A stretch of 64,000 nt of DNA from an uncultured Clostridia bacterium (lineage in GTDB: Bacteria > Bacillota > Clostridia > Oscillospirales > Ruminococcaceae): positions 43,600 to 107,599 of the forward strand of contig CALXBD010000151.1 of assembly GCA_944386445.1 (NCBI GenBank), given 5' to 3'. How positions within the stretch are numbered: position 1 is the first letter of the stretch; each line of letters starts with the position of its first letter. The position numbers were made by a program, and so were the translations under genes. Positions 26,889-34,942 of the stretch are shown in pieces. Below the pieces are notes generated by a model. The model was not told the DNA's origin. It did not search any database and was given only the letters and a program-made list of their open reading frames with translations.

Positions 26889-26902
26889 AATTTCGCTAAA
26901 TT
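26889..26902. repeat. Inverted 14-bp copy of the dif-like right arm
   Basis: AATTTCGCTAAATT is the exact reverse complement of AATTTAGCGAAATT at 25817-25830. It follows the terminator and touches the glpK stop codon. A loosely matching GAAATT lies 16 bases further on, within glpK, so only one arm is well conserved. Confidence 0.7.
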
Positions 26903-28404
26903 CAATCTTCTTCTGAAATTGCCCAGTTTTTGGCGCGCTCAACTGCTCTGTGCCAGCCCCGAAGCAACCGACTGCGTTCTGATTCTTCCATTTTCGGGAG
27001 ATAAGTCTTTTCAATATGTCCCAATTCCTTTAATTCTTCTTGACTACTCCAGAACTGTACGGCAAGCCCCGCAAGGTAGGCTGCACCTAAAGCGGTCGTT
27101 TCCCGAATGACTGGACGACAAACCGGCTTTCCGATGATATCTGCCTGAAACTGCATTAAAAAATCGTTGGCAGAAGCGCCGCCGTCTACCCGAAGTTCAG
27201 GAAATTCCACACCCGCATCTTTAGAAATTGCATCTAACAGATCTTTAGATTGATAAGCAATTGCTTCCAAACACGCGCGGATGATATGGGAACGTTTAGT
27301 CCCACGGGTAATTCCGATAAGCATGCCTCTGGCAAACATATCCCAATGTGGTGCACCTAATCCGGTAAAAGCAGGTACCATATAAACTCCGCCGGAATCC
27401 TTTACTTTAGTTGCGTAATAATCGGAATCTGCCGCATCTGTTATAAACCGCATTTCATCTCGAAGCCACTGTACAACTGCTCCTGCAGTAAAAACGCTGC
27501 CTTCCAAAGCATACTGCACTTCCCCACCGGTACTGGCTGCCAATGTCGTTAGCATACCGGATTGGCTGTTCACTGCCTGATTACCGGTATTCATCAACAG
27601 AAAACAGCCTGTACCATAGGTGTTCTTTGCTTCGCCTTTTGTAAAGCATGTCTGCCCAAACAGAGCTGCCTGCTGATCGCCGGCAACACCAGCGATGGGA
27701 ATCGGGTATCCATTGATCTGAGCCATACCGAAAATACCGCTGGAAGGCCGTACTTCAGGCAGCATACAGCGAGGGATATCCAGAATTTTCAAGATTTCAT
27801 CATCCCATTGAAGGGTATGGATGTTAAACAGCATGGTTCTGGAAGCATTGGTATAATCCGTAACGTGAACCAATCCGCCGGTCAACTTCCAGATAAGCCA
27901 GGTATCTACCGTACCAAAGAGCAACTCTCCTGCTTCCGCTTTTTCACGAGCGCCGGAAACATTATCCAGGATCCATTTGATCTTTGTAGCACTAAAGTAG
28001 GCATCCGGCAATAGTCCTGTATGTTCCTGAATCAGTTGGCTGTAACCGTCTTCCTTCAGTTTTTCACAGAGAGCAGCCGTCCTGCGACATTGCCAGACAA
28101 TAGCGTTGTAGATGGGCCTGCCATCTTTTTTATCCCAAACGATCGTGGTTTCCCGTTGATTTGTTACCCCAATGGCAGCAATTTCTTCTGTCCGGATTCC
28201 GCTCATCAGCAGCGCGTCGATCAATACGCCATATTGAGAAGCATAAATTTCCAGGGGATCATGCTCTACCCATCCTTCTTTGGGGTAGTACTGTGTGTAC
28301 TCACGTTGAGCGACTCCTGCAATTGCCTGATTCCTGTCAAAAATGACTGCTCTTGAACTGGTTGTTCCCTGATCCAGAGCTACTACATACTTTTTCAAGC
28401 TCAT
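26902..28404 (-). CDS. glpK: Glycerol kinase
   Basis: A 500-residue FGGY kinase starting at ATG behind GGGGGA, six codons inside the longest frame. It has the N-terminal phosphate loop [16 protein letters not shown], a [13 protein letters not shown] segment, the FGGY-type signature and the C-terminal ATP site with [18 protein letters not shown]. It makes sn-glycerol 3-phosphate from glycerol. No glpF or glpD is adjacent. It lies 29 bases after the TPM-domain gene with no terminator between them, so read-through from the SPFH operon is likely. Confidence 0.96.
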   Translation of the reverse strand: MSLKKYVVALDQGTTSSRAVIFDRNQAIAGVAQREYTQYYPKEGWVEHDPLEIYASQYGVLIDALLMSGIRTEEIAAIGVTNQRETTIVWDKKDGRPIYNAIVWQCRRTAALCEKLKEDGYSQLIQEHTGLLPDAYFSATKIKWILDNVSGAREKAEAGELLFGTVDTWLIWKLTGGLVHVTDYTNASRTMLFNIHTLQWDDEILKILDIPRCMLPEVRPSSGIFGMAQINGYPIPIAGVAGDQQAALFGQTCFTKGEAKNTYGTGCFLLMNTGNQAVNSQSGMLTTLAASTGGEVQYALEGSVFTAGAVVQWLRDEMRFITDAADSDYYATKVKDSGGVYMVPAFTGLGAPHWDMFARGMLIGITRGTKRSHIIRACLEAIAYQSKDLLDAISKDAGVEFPELRVDGGASANDFLMQFQADIIGKPVCRPVIRETTALGAAYLAGLAVQFWSSQEELKELGHIEKTYLPKMEESERSRLLRGWHRAVERAKNWAISEED

Positions 28405-28433
28405 AGCTGTCCCCCATTTCAAAATTATCTCCG

Positions 28434-29279
28434 TCAGAACCGACCGCCGCCGCCACCATGAGACCGTCCGCTGGAACTGGTATGTACAGAACTGCCTCTG
28501 CTTCTGCCGCCTCCCGAGCTATGATTGTCATGATCAATACGTACCCTGCTAGTAGTCGAACGTAAAAAGCGATCATTTCGCCTCGTTATATTAACTGTTC
28601 CCTGCTCCAAGTATTTTGCCGCCTCTGCACCTTTATGGGCAGTTTTATTGGCGGCTGCCATTGCGGCCACAGAAATTCCTGCAGCCACACCAGCAATTAA
28701 CAAGTAGATAGGTATGCGTGCAGCGGTTTTATCCCAAACAGTTTCTGGAGTGTAGTCTAAATCCTCAAGATTATCCGTTTCATGAAGATAGCTATCAGGT
28801 TCTTCACCTGCAATCAAATTCTGCTCAGATTCTTCCAAAAAAATTTCGGCAGCTTCGGCATAGTTTCCATCAGACAGTTTCGAAACTGTATCCTCAACTA
28901 ACATTTCTATCCGGCGGTCACTGAAAATCAGCTGACAGCTTCCGGTAGTGGAAAACCAAACTTCACCATAATCCATATTGATGAGCATTAGGATTCCATC
29001 ATCAGAAAAACCATTGTAATCATAAAAATCATCGGCATAGTCCATGGATGACAGCCCTTCATCGTCGTCGATTGTGACAATTACCAGGTCGATTCCCTGT
29101 TCATTTCCAATCCGATTTGCCTCTTCTGACAATGCAGATGCTTCTTCGGCAGAAAAAAGCCGTGCAAAGTCATATACCTTTACACTTGTATCCACTCCGG
29201 CTTCTATCGCTGCAGCGGGAAATGCAAACAGAAATGCCAGCCATAAGACAATCATGCCGGCCCAAAGTTTCCTTTTCAA
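28434..29279 (-). CDS. TPM-domain membrane protein (YdjH/YgcG-like)
   Basis: About 281 residues from a TTG that overlaps the upstream stop as TTGA, behind AGGG; the longer frame lacks a ribosome binding site. A signal peptide (about 1-25, ending FPAAAIEA) is followed by a TPM domain (about 30-160, [37 protein letters not shown]), a membrane helix near 195-215 and a basic/Gly-Ser tail ending SHGGGGGRF. The last pattern is characteristic of YgcG/TPM proteins. In Bacillus subtilis YdjH has this architecture and works with YdjG and YdjI in membrane stress; the equivalent neighbours are present here. Confidence 0.82.
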   Translation of the reverse strand: MKRKLWAGMIVLWLAFLFAFPAAAIEAGVDTSVKVYDFARLFSAEEASALSEEANRIGNEQGIDLVIVTIDDDEGLSSMDYADDFYDYNGFSDDGILMLINMDYGEVWFSTTGSCQLIFSDRRIEMLVEDTVSKLSDGNYAEAAEIFLEESEQNLIAGEEPDSYLHETDNLEDLDYTPETVWDKTAARIPIYLLIAGVAAGISVAAMAAANKTAHKGAEAAKYLEQGTVNITRRNDRFLRSTTSRVRIDHDNHSSGGGRSRGSSVHTSSSGRSHGGGGGRF

Positions 29280-30331
29280 AACAGCATCCCTCCGAAAAAC
29301 AGCAGCAAAAATACGGCAGCAAGAATACCCCCAAACCATGCGACTGCCCTTGGAACAGAGATCGGCAAATTCCCGATCATTTTTCCGGTTTGACCATTCA
29401 TGGCAAAAAGATAATCCTTTCCCTTATATTTGCTCATAAGCATCCACACGGGAAGCAATACATTTTGGGTATTCTGGCGTTGAAGCTGCAGGTCATTATC
29501 GAGGATCTGTACACTGCTATAACCGGCAATCGTATTTCTGAGTACATTTTCCACTGTGCTGCGTATTCTGGAAGACGCTCTGGGAAACATTTTCTCGTCA
29601 TCCAAATCATATCTTTCCGCCAAAAAACCGGAAAGATATGCTGGTGAAAAATCCACCATCTTTTCAAAATCAAACGGTTCAATAGAATCCATCAGACTAT
29701 CTTCCATTTTTGAAGATCCGTCCGCTGGAACCCGCTCAAAATCCATCGTCCCACCGCGCTCGATATGGTAATAGTCCGTCTTAGTATAGCGATATTTCCG
29801 GTCGCTCCATGTACGGATACGCTGAGCACTGGCTGTCATATAAGCATTGGCAGCGCAATCATAAAGCCAAAAGGGCACATAAACACCTGTAATTTTTTCA
29901 ATACGATCCGGCGCATAGAAATCTTTAGGAAGCAGCGGTTTCCTGTGGCACAGGCGTTTGAAGGCTGCTTGCGCATCTTCTTTTTTGACTTGAAAAGGAA
30001 GAATTTTTTCAGGTCGAAATGCCCCCGATAGTTGTTCCGGAAAAATCGTCGCATTTTGGCAGAACACACAAAATGTCGCAGCAGTTGTTGCGTCAGTAAC
30101 GATATGTGCGCCACATTGAGGGCAGGTGTACTCTCGGATATCTTCTGATTTATCTTGTGGCGGATTATCAGAAACATCTTCCCCGGTAGCTGATTCCTTT
30201 TGAGCCTGCTCCTTTTCTAATGTTTCCAAGTCAAACGAGCCGAGACAGTACTTACAATCCCAATGCTGCGTTGCCTCGTTAAATGTCAGTGGCGCCCCAC
30301 ATTGAGGGCATTGATAGGTTAATACATCCAT
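29276..30331 (-). CDS. Zinc-ribbon membrane protein (YdjG-like)
   Basis: About 351 residues from ATG behind AGAGG. Two N-terminal zinc ribbons are seen: CPQCGAPLTF ... CKYC, and CPQCGAHI ... CVFC. A large beta-rich domain follows (IEKITGVYVPFWLYDC, ENVLRNTIAGYSSVQIL) and one C-terminal membrane helix ends FFGGMLF. Its annotation in databases is often an RNA-polymerase-like zinc-ribbon protein, but the membrane helix and operon fit Bacillus YdjG, which connects YdjI to the membrane. It is translationally coupled to the TPM gene. Confidence 0.75.
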   Translation of the reverse strand: MDVLTYQCPQCGAPLTFNEATQHWDCKYCLGSFDLETLEKEQAQKESATGEDVSDNPPQDKSEDIREYTCPQCGAHIVTDATTAATFCVFCQNATIFPEQLSGAFRPEKILPFQVKKEDAQAAFKRLCHRKPLLPKDFYAPDRIEKITGVYVPFWLYDCAANAYMTASAQRIRTWSDRKYRYTKTDYYHIERGGTMDFERVPADGSSKMEDSLMDSIEPFDFEKMVDFSPAYLSGFLAERYDLDDEKMFPRASSRIRSTVENVLRNTIAGYSSVQILDNDLQLQRQNTQNVLLPVWMLMSKYKGKDYLFAMNGQTGKMIGNLPISVPRAVAWFGGILAAVFLLLFFGGMLF

Positions 30332-30348
30332 TTGAAACCTCTTTTGAG

Positions 30349-31620
30349 TCAAGAAAGTTTGGTCCCGCATTCCGGGCAGAATTTAGCAATTTCTTTTGAA
30401 GTCCAACCGCATTTAGGGCAAACACTTCCCTCCGGGCGAGGACTGCCGCAATTAGAGCAAAACTTACCTGTGTTCTCCTGACCACAACTGCATTTCCAGC
30501 TGCCCTCTGCTGCTGGCTTGGGTTTTCCGCAGTTCGAGCAGAATTTTCCGATGTTTTCCTGCCCGCAGCTGCACTTCCAGGAATTTTCTTTGCTCTGCTG
30601 GGAAGCTGCCTGTGCAGCCATCTGAGCCTGATTGGATTGACTGGCCGATGCCATGAAATTCCCGCCGGACTGCATTCCCATTCCCATTCCAACGCCCATA
30701 AAGCCGGCCATAGAACCGTTTTTATTAGAACCAGCTGCTTCAATTCCCCGGGCGATTGCACCTTGAACATAGCCTTCCCGAACGGCGGCATCCGAAAGCA
30801 TTGCGCCTTGATTACGCATGTTGATGAGCTTCTTGGACTCCTCATCATAGGAAATACTTTGGATTCCCACCGAAACAATTTCCATGCCGCGCAGCTGCTT
30901 CCAGTCAGTATCCAGAGCATCAGAAAGATACTGGGCGACCTTCATCCCCTGAGATGTCACATGAGAGATACGGATATTATCCACAGACATCTGGTTTATT
31001 GCTGTCTGCAAGCCATTCAGAAACTCTGAAAGATAGAGTTTCTGCAAATCGGAAATCTCCATTCGGTCTGCGTTGCGCGGCACGGCTTCCGCATAAAATT
31101 TCAGCGGATCAGAAATGCGAACGGAATAATAACCATGTGCGCGGAGAAACAATTCCGCATTATAGAAATTATCAAAATAATTAATCGGATTAACAGTTCC
31201 GAAAGCGATATTCTTGATTTCTTGAAGGTTAATGAAGTATACCTTCTGCTGATAAGGCGTTGCGCCGCCAAAGCGAATTCGATCAAAAGTATCCTTCAAC
31301 GCATCTCCAAAGTCGCCGCTGAACAAGGAAGGAGCAGCGGTATTATCCACTTTATAGTAGCCGGGCTCTGCTGTAAAGTCAATCACCTTACCACCGTCAA
31401 CAAGAAGCATAAACTGATTCTGCCCCACATGGACAACAGAACCATTGGAAATGACATCCTCTGTACCCTTTCGGTTAGAGTTGCGTCGATCGTTCTTTCG
31501 AACAGGAACACCGGCACAAAACAGTGTGGAATCACTCATTTCATCTGCTTCAATAGTTTCCAGCCACTGATCTGCTAAACTGCCGCCGATTGCTCCAGTA
31601 ACAGCTTTGATAATTCCCAT
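30349..31620 (-). CDS. SPFH-domain protein with C-terminal zinc ribbons (YdjI-like)
   Basis: A 423-residue protein. The N-terminus MGIIKAVTGAIGGSLADQWLETIEADEM opens an SPFH (virion core protein-like) domain running to about 290; a Gly/Met/Gln-rich linker follows, and the C-terminus carries three zinc ribbons: CSCGQENIGKFCSNCG, CSCGQENTGKFCSNCG and CPKCGW ... FCPECG. The first two are near-identical internal repeats. This is the architecture of Bacillus YdjI, which localises with YdjG, YdjH and the phage-shock protein PspA. It is the first gene of the operon, with its own sigma-A promoter. Confidence 0.85.
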   Translation of the reverse strand: MGIIKAVTGAIGGSLADQWLETIEADEMSDSTLFCAGVPVRKNDRRNSNRKGTEDVISNGSVVHVGQNQFMLLVDGGKVIDFTAEPGYYKVDNTAAPSLFSGDFGDALKDTFDRIRFGGATPYQQKVYFINLQEIKNIAFGTVNPINYFDNFYNAELFLRAHGYYSVRISDPLKFYAEAVPRNADRMEISDLQKLYLSEFLNGLQTAINQMSVDNIRISHVTSQGMKVAQYLSDALDTDWKQLRGMEIVSVGIQSISYDEESKKLINMRNQGAMLSDAAVREGYVQGAIARGIEAAGSNKNGSMAGFMGVGMGMGMQSGGNFMASASQSNQAQMAAQAASQQSKENSWKCSCGQENIGKFCSNCGKPKPAAEGSWKCSCGQENTGKFCSNCGSPRPEGSVCPKCGWTSKEIAKFCPECGTKLS

Positions 31621-31655
31621 AAAAACGAACTCCCTTTCCCAGACAATTTATAACT

Positions 31656-31684
31656 AGTATACCATAATCCGCACAGAACCACAA
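31656..31684 (-). promoter_or_regulatory. Promoter of the SPFH operon
   Basis: Minus-strand TTGTGG (31684-31679), 17-nt spacer, TATACT (31661-31656). It is 36 bases before the SPFH start and divergent from the azlC promoter. Confidence 0.65.
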
Positions 31685-31752
31685 GATTTTATAGCAGCAA
31701 AACTGATTTTTTACAATGATTTTCAGAAATAGACTTTTTTCTGCATCAAACC

Positions 31753-31781
31753 TTGCCTGACACAGCGGAAGATGCTATAAT
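31753..31781 (+). promoter_or_regulatory. Promoter of azlCD
   Basis: TTGCCT (31753-31758), 17-nt spacer, perfect TATAAT (31776-31781). Because it lies inside the longest open frame, translation must start downstream. Confidence 0.7.
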
Positions 31782-31815
31782 GATACATATGTGCACTTCT
31801 GATGGGGATGATGAT

Positions 31816-32553
31816 ATGTATACGGATACTGCCGGTCCAGCACTGTCCTTTCGCAAGGGTCTGCGGGACGGGCTGCCGATTTGTTTGGGATATCTTTCGG
31901 TTTCCTTTGCATATGGAATGATGGCCGTGGAGGGTGGACTTCCTGTATGGGCAGCTGTCCTTATTTCTATGACAAACCTAACCTCCTCGGGTCAGGTCGC
32001 CGGGACTTCGTTGATTTTTGCTGGTGGCTCACTGCTGGAAATCGGAATTACAACATTTGTGATCAATATTCGATATATGCTGATGTCGCTGTCACTTTCG
32101 CAAAAAATTGAAACCGGTATGTCGACATTGGCAAGAAGTATCCTCTCTTTTGGAAATACGGATGAGGTATTTGCAGTTGCGATGCAGCAGCGGGGGCGGA
32201 TTCCCTGTCAATACCTGGCGGGATTGATTCTGACGCCCTATTTTGGATGGGCAGTTGGAACGCTGTTGGGGGCTGCTTGCACTGGAATTTTACCGGCTTC
32301 TGTGCGGAGTGCGCTTGGAATCGCAATATATGGAATGTTTATTGCAATTATCATTCCGCCTGCACGGAAATCCAGCGCGATTCTGATAACGGTCATACTT
32401 GCTACTGGCATCAGCTGTGTATTTACATTTACGCCAGTGCTAAAACAGCTGTCCAGCGGATGGGTTATTATCATTTGCGCGGTATTGGCAGCAGGATTTG
32501 CCGCCTACAGGTTTCCGATCGATGTAGAACCTCTTGAGGAGGAGCAGTTATGA
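31816..32553 (+). CDS. azlC: AzlC family branched-chain amino acid exporter, large subunit
   Basis: About 245 residues from the ATG behind GGGG; upstream in-frame codons lie over the promoter. The AzlC family is recognised from RKGLRDGLPICLGYLSVSFAYGMMAVEGGLPVWAAVLISMTNLTSSGQVAG and about seven membrane helices. With the small AzlD partner it exports branched-chain amino acids or analogues (as in Bacillus azaleucine resistance; BrnFE type). The stop overlaps the azlD ATG by 4 bases. Confidence 0.9.
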   Translation: MYTDTAGPALSFRKGLRDGLPICLGYLSVSFAYGMMAVEGGLPVWAAVLISMTNLTSSGQVAGTSLIFAGGSLLEIGITTFVINIRYMLMSLSLSQKIETGMSTLARSILSFGNTDEVFAVAMQQRGRIPCQYLAGLILTPYFGWAVGTLLGAACTGILPASVRSALGIAIYGMFIAIIIPPARKSSAILITVILATGISCVFTFTPVLKQLSSGWVIIICAVLAAGFAAYRFPIDVEPLEEEQL

Positions 32554-32873
32554 CAATCAGTCTTCCCTATTTTTTTTCTGCAGTGGCTGTTATGGCTTTG
32601 GTCACTTATCTTCCCAGAATGCTGCCTCTGGTGATCTTTAAAAAGAAAATATCTAACCGATATATCCGTTCTTTTCTGAATTATGTGCCGTATGCTGTGC
32701 TGGCAGCCATGACATTTCCGGGAATTTTCTCATCGACAGCTACACCAGTTTCTGCACTGGTCGGATTAGCTGCTGCACTCGTCCTCTCTTATTTGGGAAA
32801 GGGGCTTCTAACAGTGGCCCTTTCAGCAACGGCCGCCGTCTTTTTGACAGAGTGCTTGATGAAAATATTTTAA
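32550..32873 (+). CDS. azlD: AzlD domain small transporter subunit
   Basis: A 107-residue protein with four hydrophobic segments and the AzlD pattern TYLPRMLPLVIF ... IRSFLNYVPYAVLAAMTFPGIF. Its ATGA overlap with azlC shows translational coupling and complex formation. No Lrp-type regulator gene (azlB) is adjacent. Confidence 0.9.
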   Translation: MTISLPYFFSAVAVMALVTYLPRMLPLVIFKKKISNRYIRSFLNYVPYAVLAAMTFPGIFSSTATPVSALVGLAAALVLSYLGKGLLTVALSATAAVFLTECLMKIF

Positions 32874-32952
32874 GAGGGGTTTCTTTTTTGGGTAAACTGT
32901 GTTATGATATGCTTGATATTGCGGGATATCCGCGGATAGGGAGGAATTATAC

Positions 32953-33930
32953 ATGATTCATGTTGCACTTTTAAGCAAATGGCATGTACATGCTGAAGGT
33001 TATGGTCAACAGTTTTCTAAAATTCCGGATGTAAAAATTACAGTCGTGTGGGATGAGGATCCTGTGAGGGGAAAAGCTTGGGCAGAAGAGCTGGGATGCG
33101 ACTTTGAACCGGATTTGGAGAAGGCCGTAAATCGGCCTGATGTGGATGCAGTGTCTGTAGGGTCTCCAACTTCCATGCATAAGGAAGTGATTTGTGCTGC
33201 TGCCAAGGCCGGCAAGGCTATTTTTACGGAAAAAGTTTTGGCAATTACCACTGCCGATGCAAAAGAAATTGCGGCTGCGGTAGATGCCGCAAAAGTTCCG
33301 TTTCTGATTTCCTTCCGGCGTCGGACGGATGCTGTGATCCTGGAAGCAAAGCATCTGGTGGAATCCGGTGCTATCGGAAAAGTTACACATCTTCGGGTAC
33401 GGGATGCTCATGACGGAGTTTCTTCTGGATGGTTACCGGATTCCTTCTTCGATAAAGCTCAATGTGGCGGCGGCGCTATGATGGACTTGGGTGCGCATCC
33501 TATGTATCTCTGCCTCTACTTCTTGGGTGAGCCTGTGTCTGTTTCATCTGTATTTACCGAAAGCGGTGGAAAAGGCGTAGATGATAACTGTGTTAGTGTC
33601 CTGCGGTATGCAGATGGCGCAATTGCTGTATCTGAAACCGCGTTTTTATCCAAACACTGCCCCTTTTCGTTGGAAATCAATGGGACCAAAGGAAGTATCT
33701 GTGTTGGTGGCGCATTGGAAGACGGTGTACTGTTAAATACGGATGATGGGAAAAAGCTGATTTCTTCAGCTGAAATTCCTTATAGTTCTCCTGCTCCTGT
33801 TCCGCTTTTTGTGGAGTGTGTACGGGAGGGCAAACCTTCTCCTTTCGGCACTTCAGATGCAGTTGCCTTAACACGTCTCATGGAGGCCGCTTATCGCTCT
33901 GCGGAATCCGGTAAAGAAGAGGCTTATTGA
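32953..33930 (+). CDS. Gfo/Idh/MocA family oxidoreductase
   Basis: A 325-residue dehydrogenase. A Rossmann domain (1 to about 120) contains AEELGCDFEPDLEKAVNRPDVDAVSVGSPTSMHKEV and the family signature EKVLAITTADAKEI, where Lys corresponds to the catalytic Lys of EKP. The C-terminal alpha/beta domain has GGGAMMDLGAHPMYLCLYFLG, with the His that contacts the substrate. It uses NAD(P) to oxidise or reduce a sugar or inositol; which one is not predictable. It is monocistronic, with GGGAGG before the ATG and a strong terminator. Confidence 0.85.
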   Translation: MIHVALLSKWHVHAEGYGQQFSKIPDVKITVVWDEDPVRGKAWAEELGCDFEPDLEKAVNRPDVDAVSVGSPTSMHKEVICAAAKAGKAIFTEKVLAITTADAKEIAAAVDAAKVPFLISFRRRTDAVILEAKHLVESGAIGKVTHLRVRDAHDGVSSGWLPDSFFDKAQCGGGAMMDLGAHPMYLCLYFLGEPVSVSSVFTESGGKGVDDNCVSVLRYADGAIAVSETAFLSKHCPFSLEINGTKGSICVGGALEDGVLLNTDDGKKLISSAEIPYSSPAPVPLFVECVREGKPSPFGTSDAVALTRLMEAAYRSAESGKEEAY

Positions 33931-33964
33931 TTTTTTATACTCCCCTTTGATTACTTAGACTGGT

Positions 33965-33998
33965 AACCCCCATAACTTCAAGGTTATGGGGGTTTTCT
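33965..33998 (+). terminator. Intrinsic terminator after the Gfo/Idh gene
   Basis: Perfect 12-bp stem AACCCCCATAAC (33965-33976) with GTTATGGGGGTT (33983-33994), a 6-nt loop and a TTCT tail. Confidence 0.9.
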
Positions 33999-34082
33999 AT
34001 GTAAAAAGATTTCAAATGAGATTGCCTATTTTGTCACATAGGACAGACAAATTCTCCTTTTTTTTCCATATATATTTTAAGG

Positions 34083-34093
34083 GCATACAAAAT
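34083..34093 (+). promoter_or_regulatory. Candidate sigma-E-type -10 element of sigK
   Basis: GCATACAAAAT resembles the sigma-E/sigma-K -10 (CATACA), about 25 bases before the sigK ATG. The -35 is not convincing. Sigma-E control of sigK is known in Bacillus. Confidence 0.35.
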
Positions 34094-34112
34094 AAAAGGG
34101 AGCTGAGTCATT

Positions 34113-34805
34113 ATGTGGACAGAATTGATATCATTTATAACCTCGCACTTATTGTATCTGGCACTGCATTTAGAACAATGCAATACTTTCCCAAAACCGT
34201 TGACTGCCGCTCAAGAGCAAGAATGCTTTACAAGAATGGAAAATGGTGATGCCAAGGCACGTCAGGAATTAATCGAACACAATCTGCGTCTGGTCGCCCA
34301 TATTGCAAAGAAATATACTGGCGGCCAAACAGATTCAGACGATTTGCTATCGATTGGCACCATCGGGCTTATCAAGGCCGTTTCCAGCTTTTCGTTCAGA
34401 AAAGGGACCCGTTTTGCAACATATGCTGCTAAATGTATAGAAAATGAAATCCTAATGTATTTTCGCAGCTTGAAAAAGACAGCCGGTGATGTGTATATTA
34501 ACGATCCGATTGAATCAGATAAAGACGGAAATCCTTTAACGTTGTTGGATGTAGTTGCAGACGAAAGCAATATTGCAGATATGATAGACTTGAAAATTGA
34601 ATCAGAAAAGCTGCGGCAGCTGATTTATGAATGCCTGGAACCTAGAGAACGTATCATTGTTCAGCTGCGGTATGGGCTTACCGGCGACGCTCCATTAACG
34701 CAGAGAGAAATTGCAAGGAAACTGCGCATCTCCAGATCTTATGTATCACGTCTTGAAAAACGGGCCTTGGACATATTGAAACAAGGACTGGACGGAAACA
34801 AATAG
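34113..34805 (+). CDS. sigK: Sporulation sigma factor sigma-K
   Basis: A 230-residue sigma factor. Region 2 is HNLRLVAHIAKKY ... DDLLSIGTIGLIKAVSSFSFRKGTRFATYAAKCIENEILMYFR; region 4 holds the helix-turn-helix LTQREIARKLRISRSYVSRLEKRALDIL. The N-terminal hydrophobic stretch (about 1-20, MWTELISFITSHLLYLALHLE) resembles the pro-sequence removed in the mother cell during late sporulation. The gene is uninterrupted: there is no skin-type element. GGGAG precedes the ATG. It directs late mother-cell (coat and cortex) genes and marks this organism as a spore former. Confidence 0.93.
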   Translation: MWTELISFITSHLLYLALHLEQCNTFPKPLTAAQEQECFTRMENGDAKARQELIEHNLRLVAHIAKKYTGGQTDSDDLLSIGTIGLIKAVSSFSFRKGTRFATYAAKCIENEILMYFRSLKKTAGDVYINDPIESDKDGNPLTLLDVVADESNIADMIDLKIESEKLRQLIYECLEPRERIIVQLRYGLTGDAPLTQREIARKLRISRSYVSRLEKRALDILKQGLDGNK

Positions 34806-34882
34806 TCATCATAATACCTGGGAAAATAAAGAAATAATTTGTATATTTCAGTCTTAAAAAACGACAATTTGTGCGAAACAAA

Positions 34883-34910
34883 TTGACATCCTGACAGATT
34901 ATGTTATACT
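34883..34910 (+). promoter_or_regulatory. Sigma-A promoter of the flotillin gene
   Basis: Perfect TTGACA (34883-34888), 16-nt spacer, TATACT (34905-34910), 32 bases before the ATG. Confidence 0.8.
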
Positions 34911-34942
34911 ATAATTAATTCATAATTAAGGAGGATTTGCTT

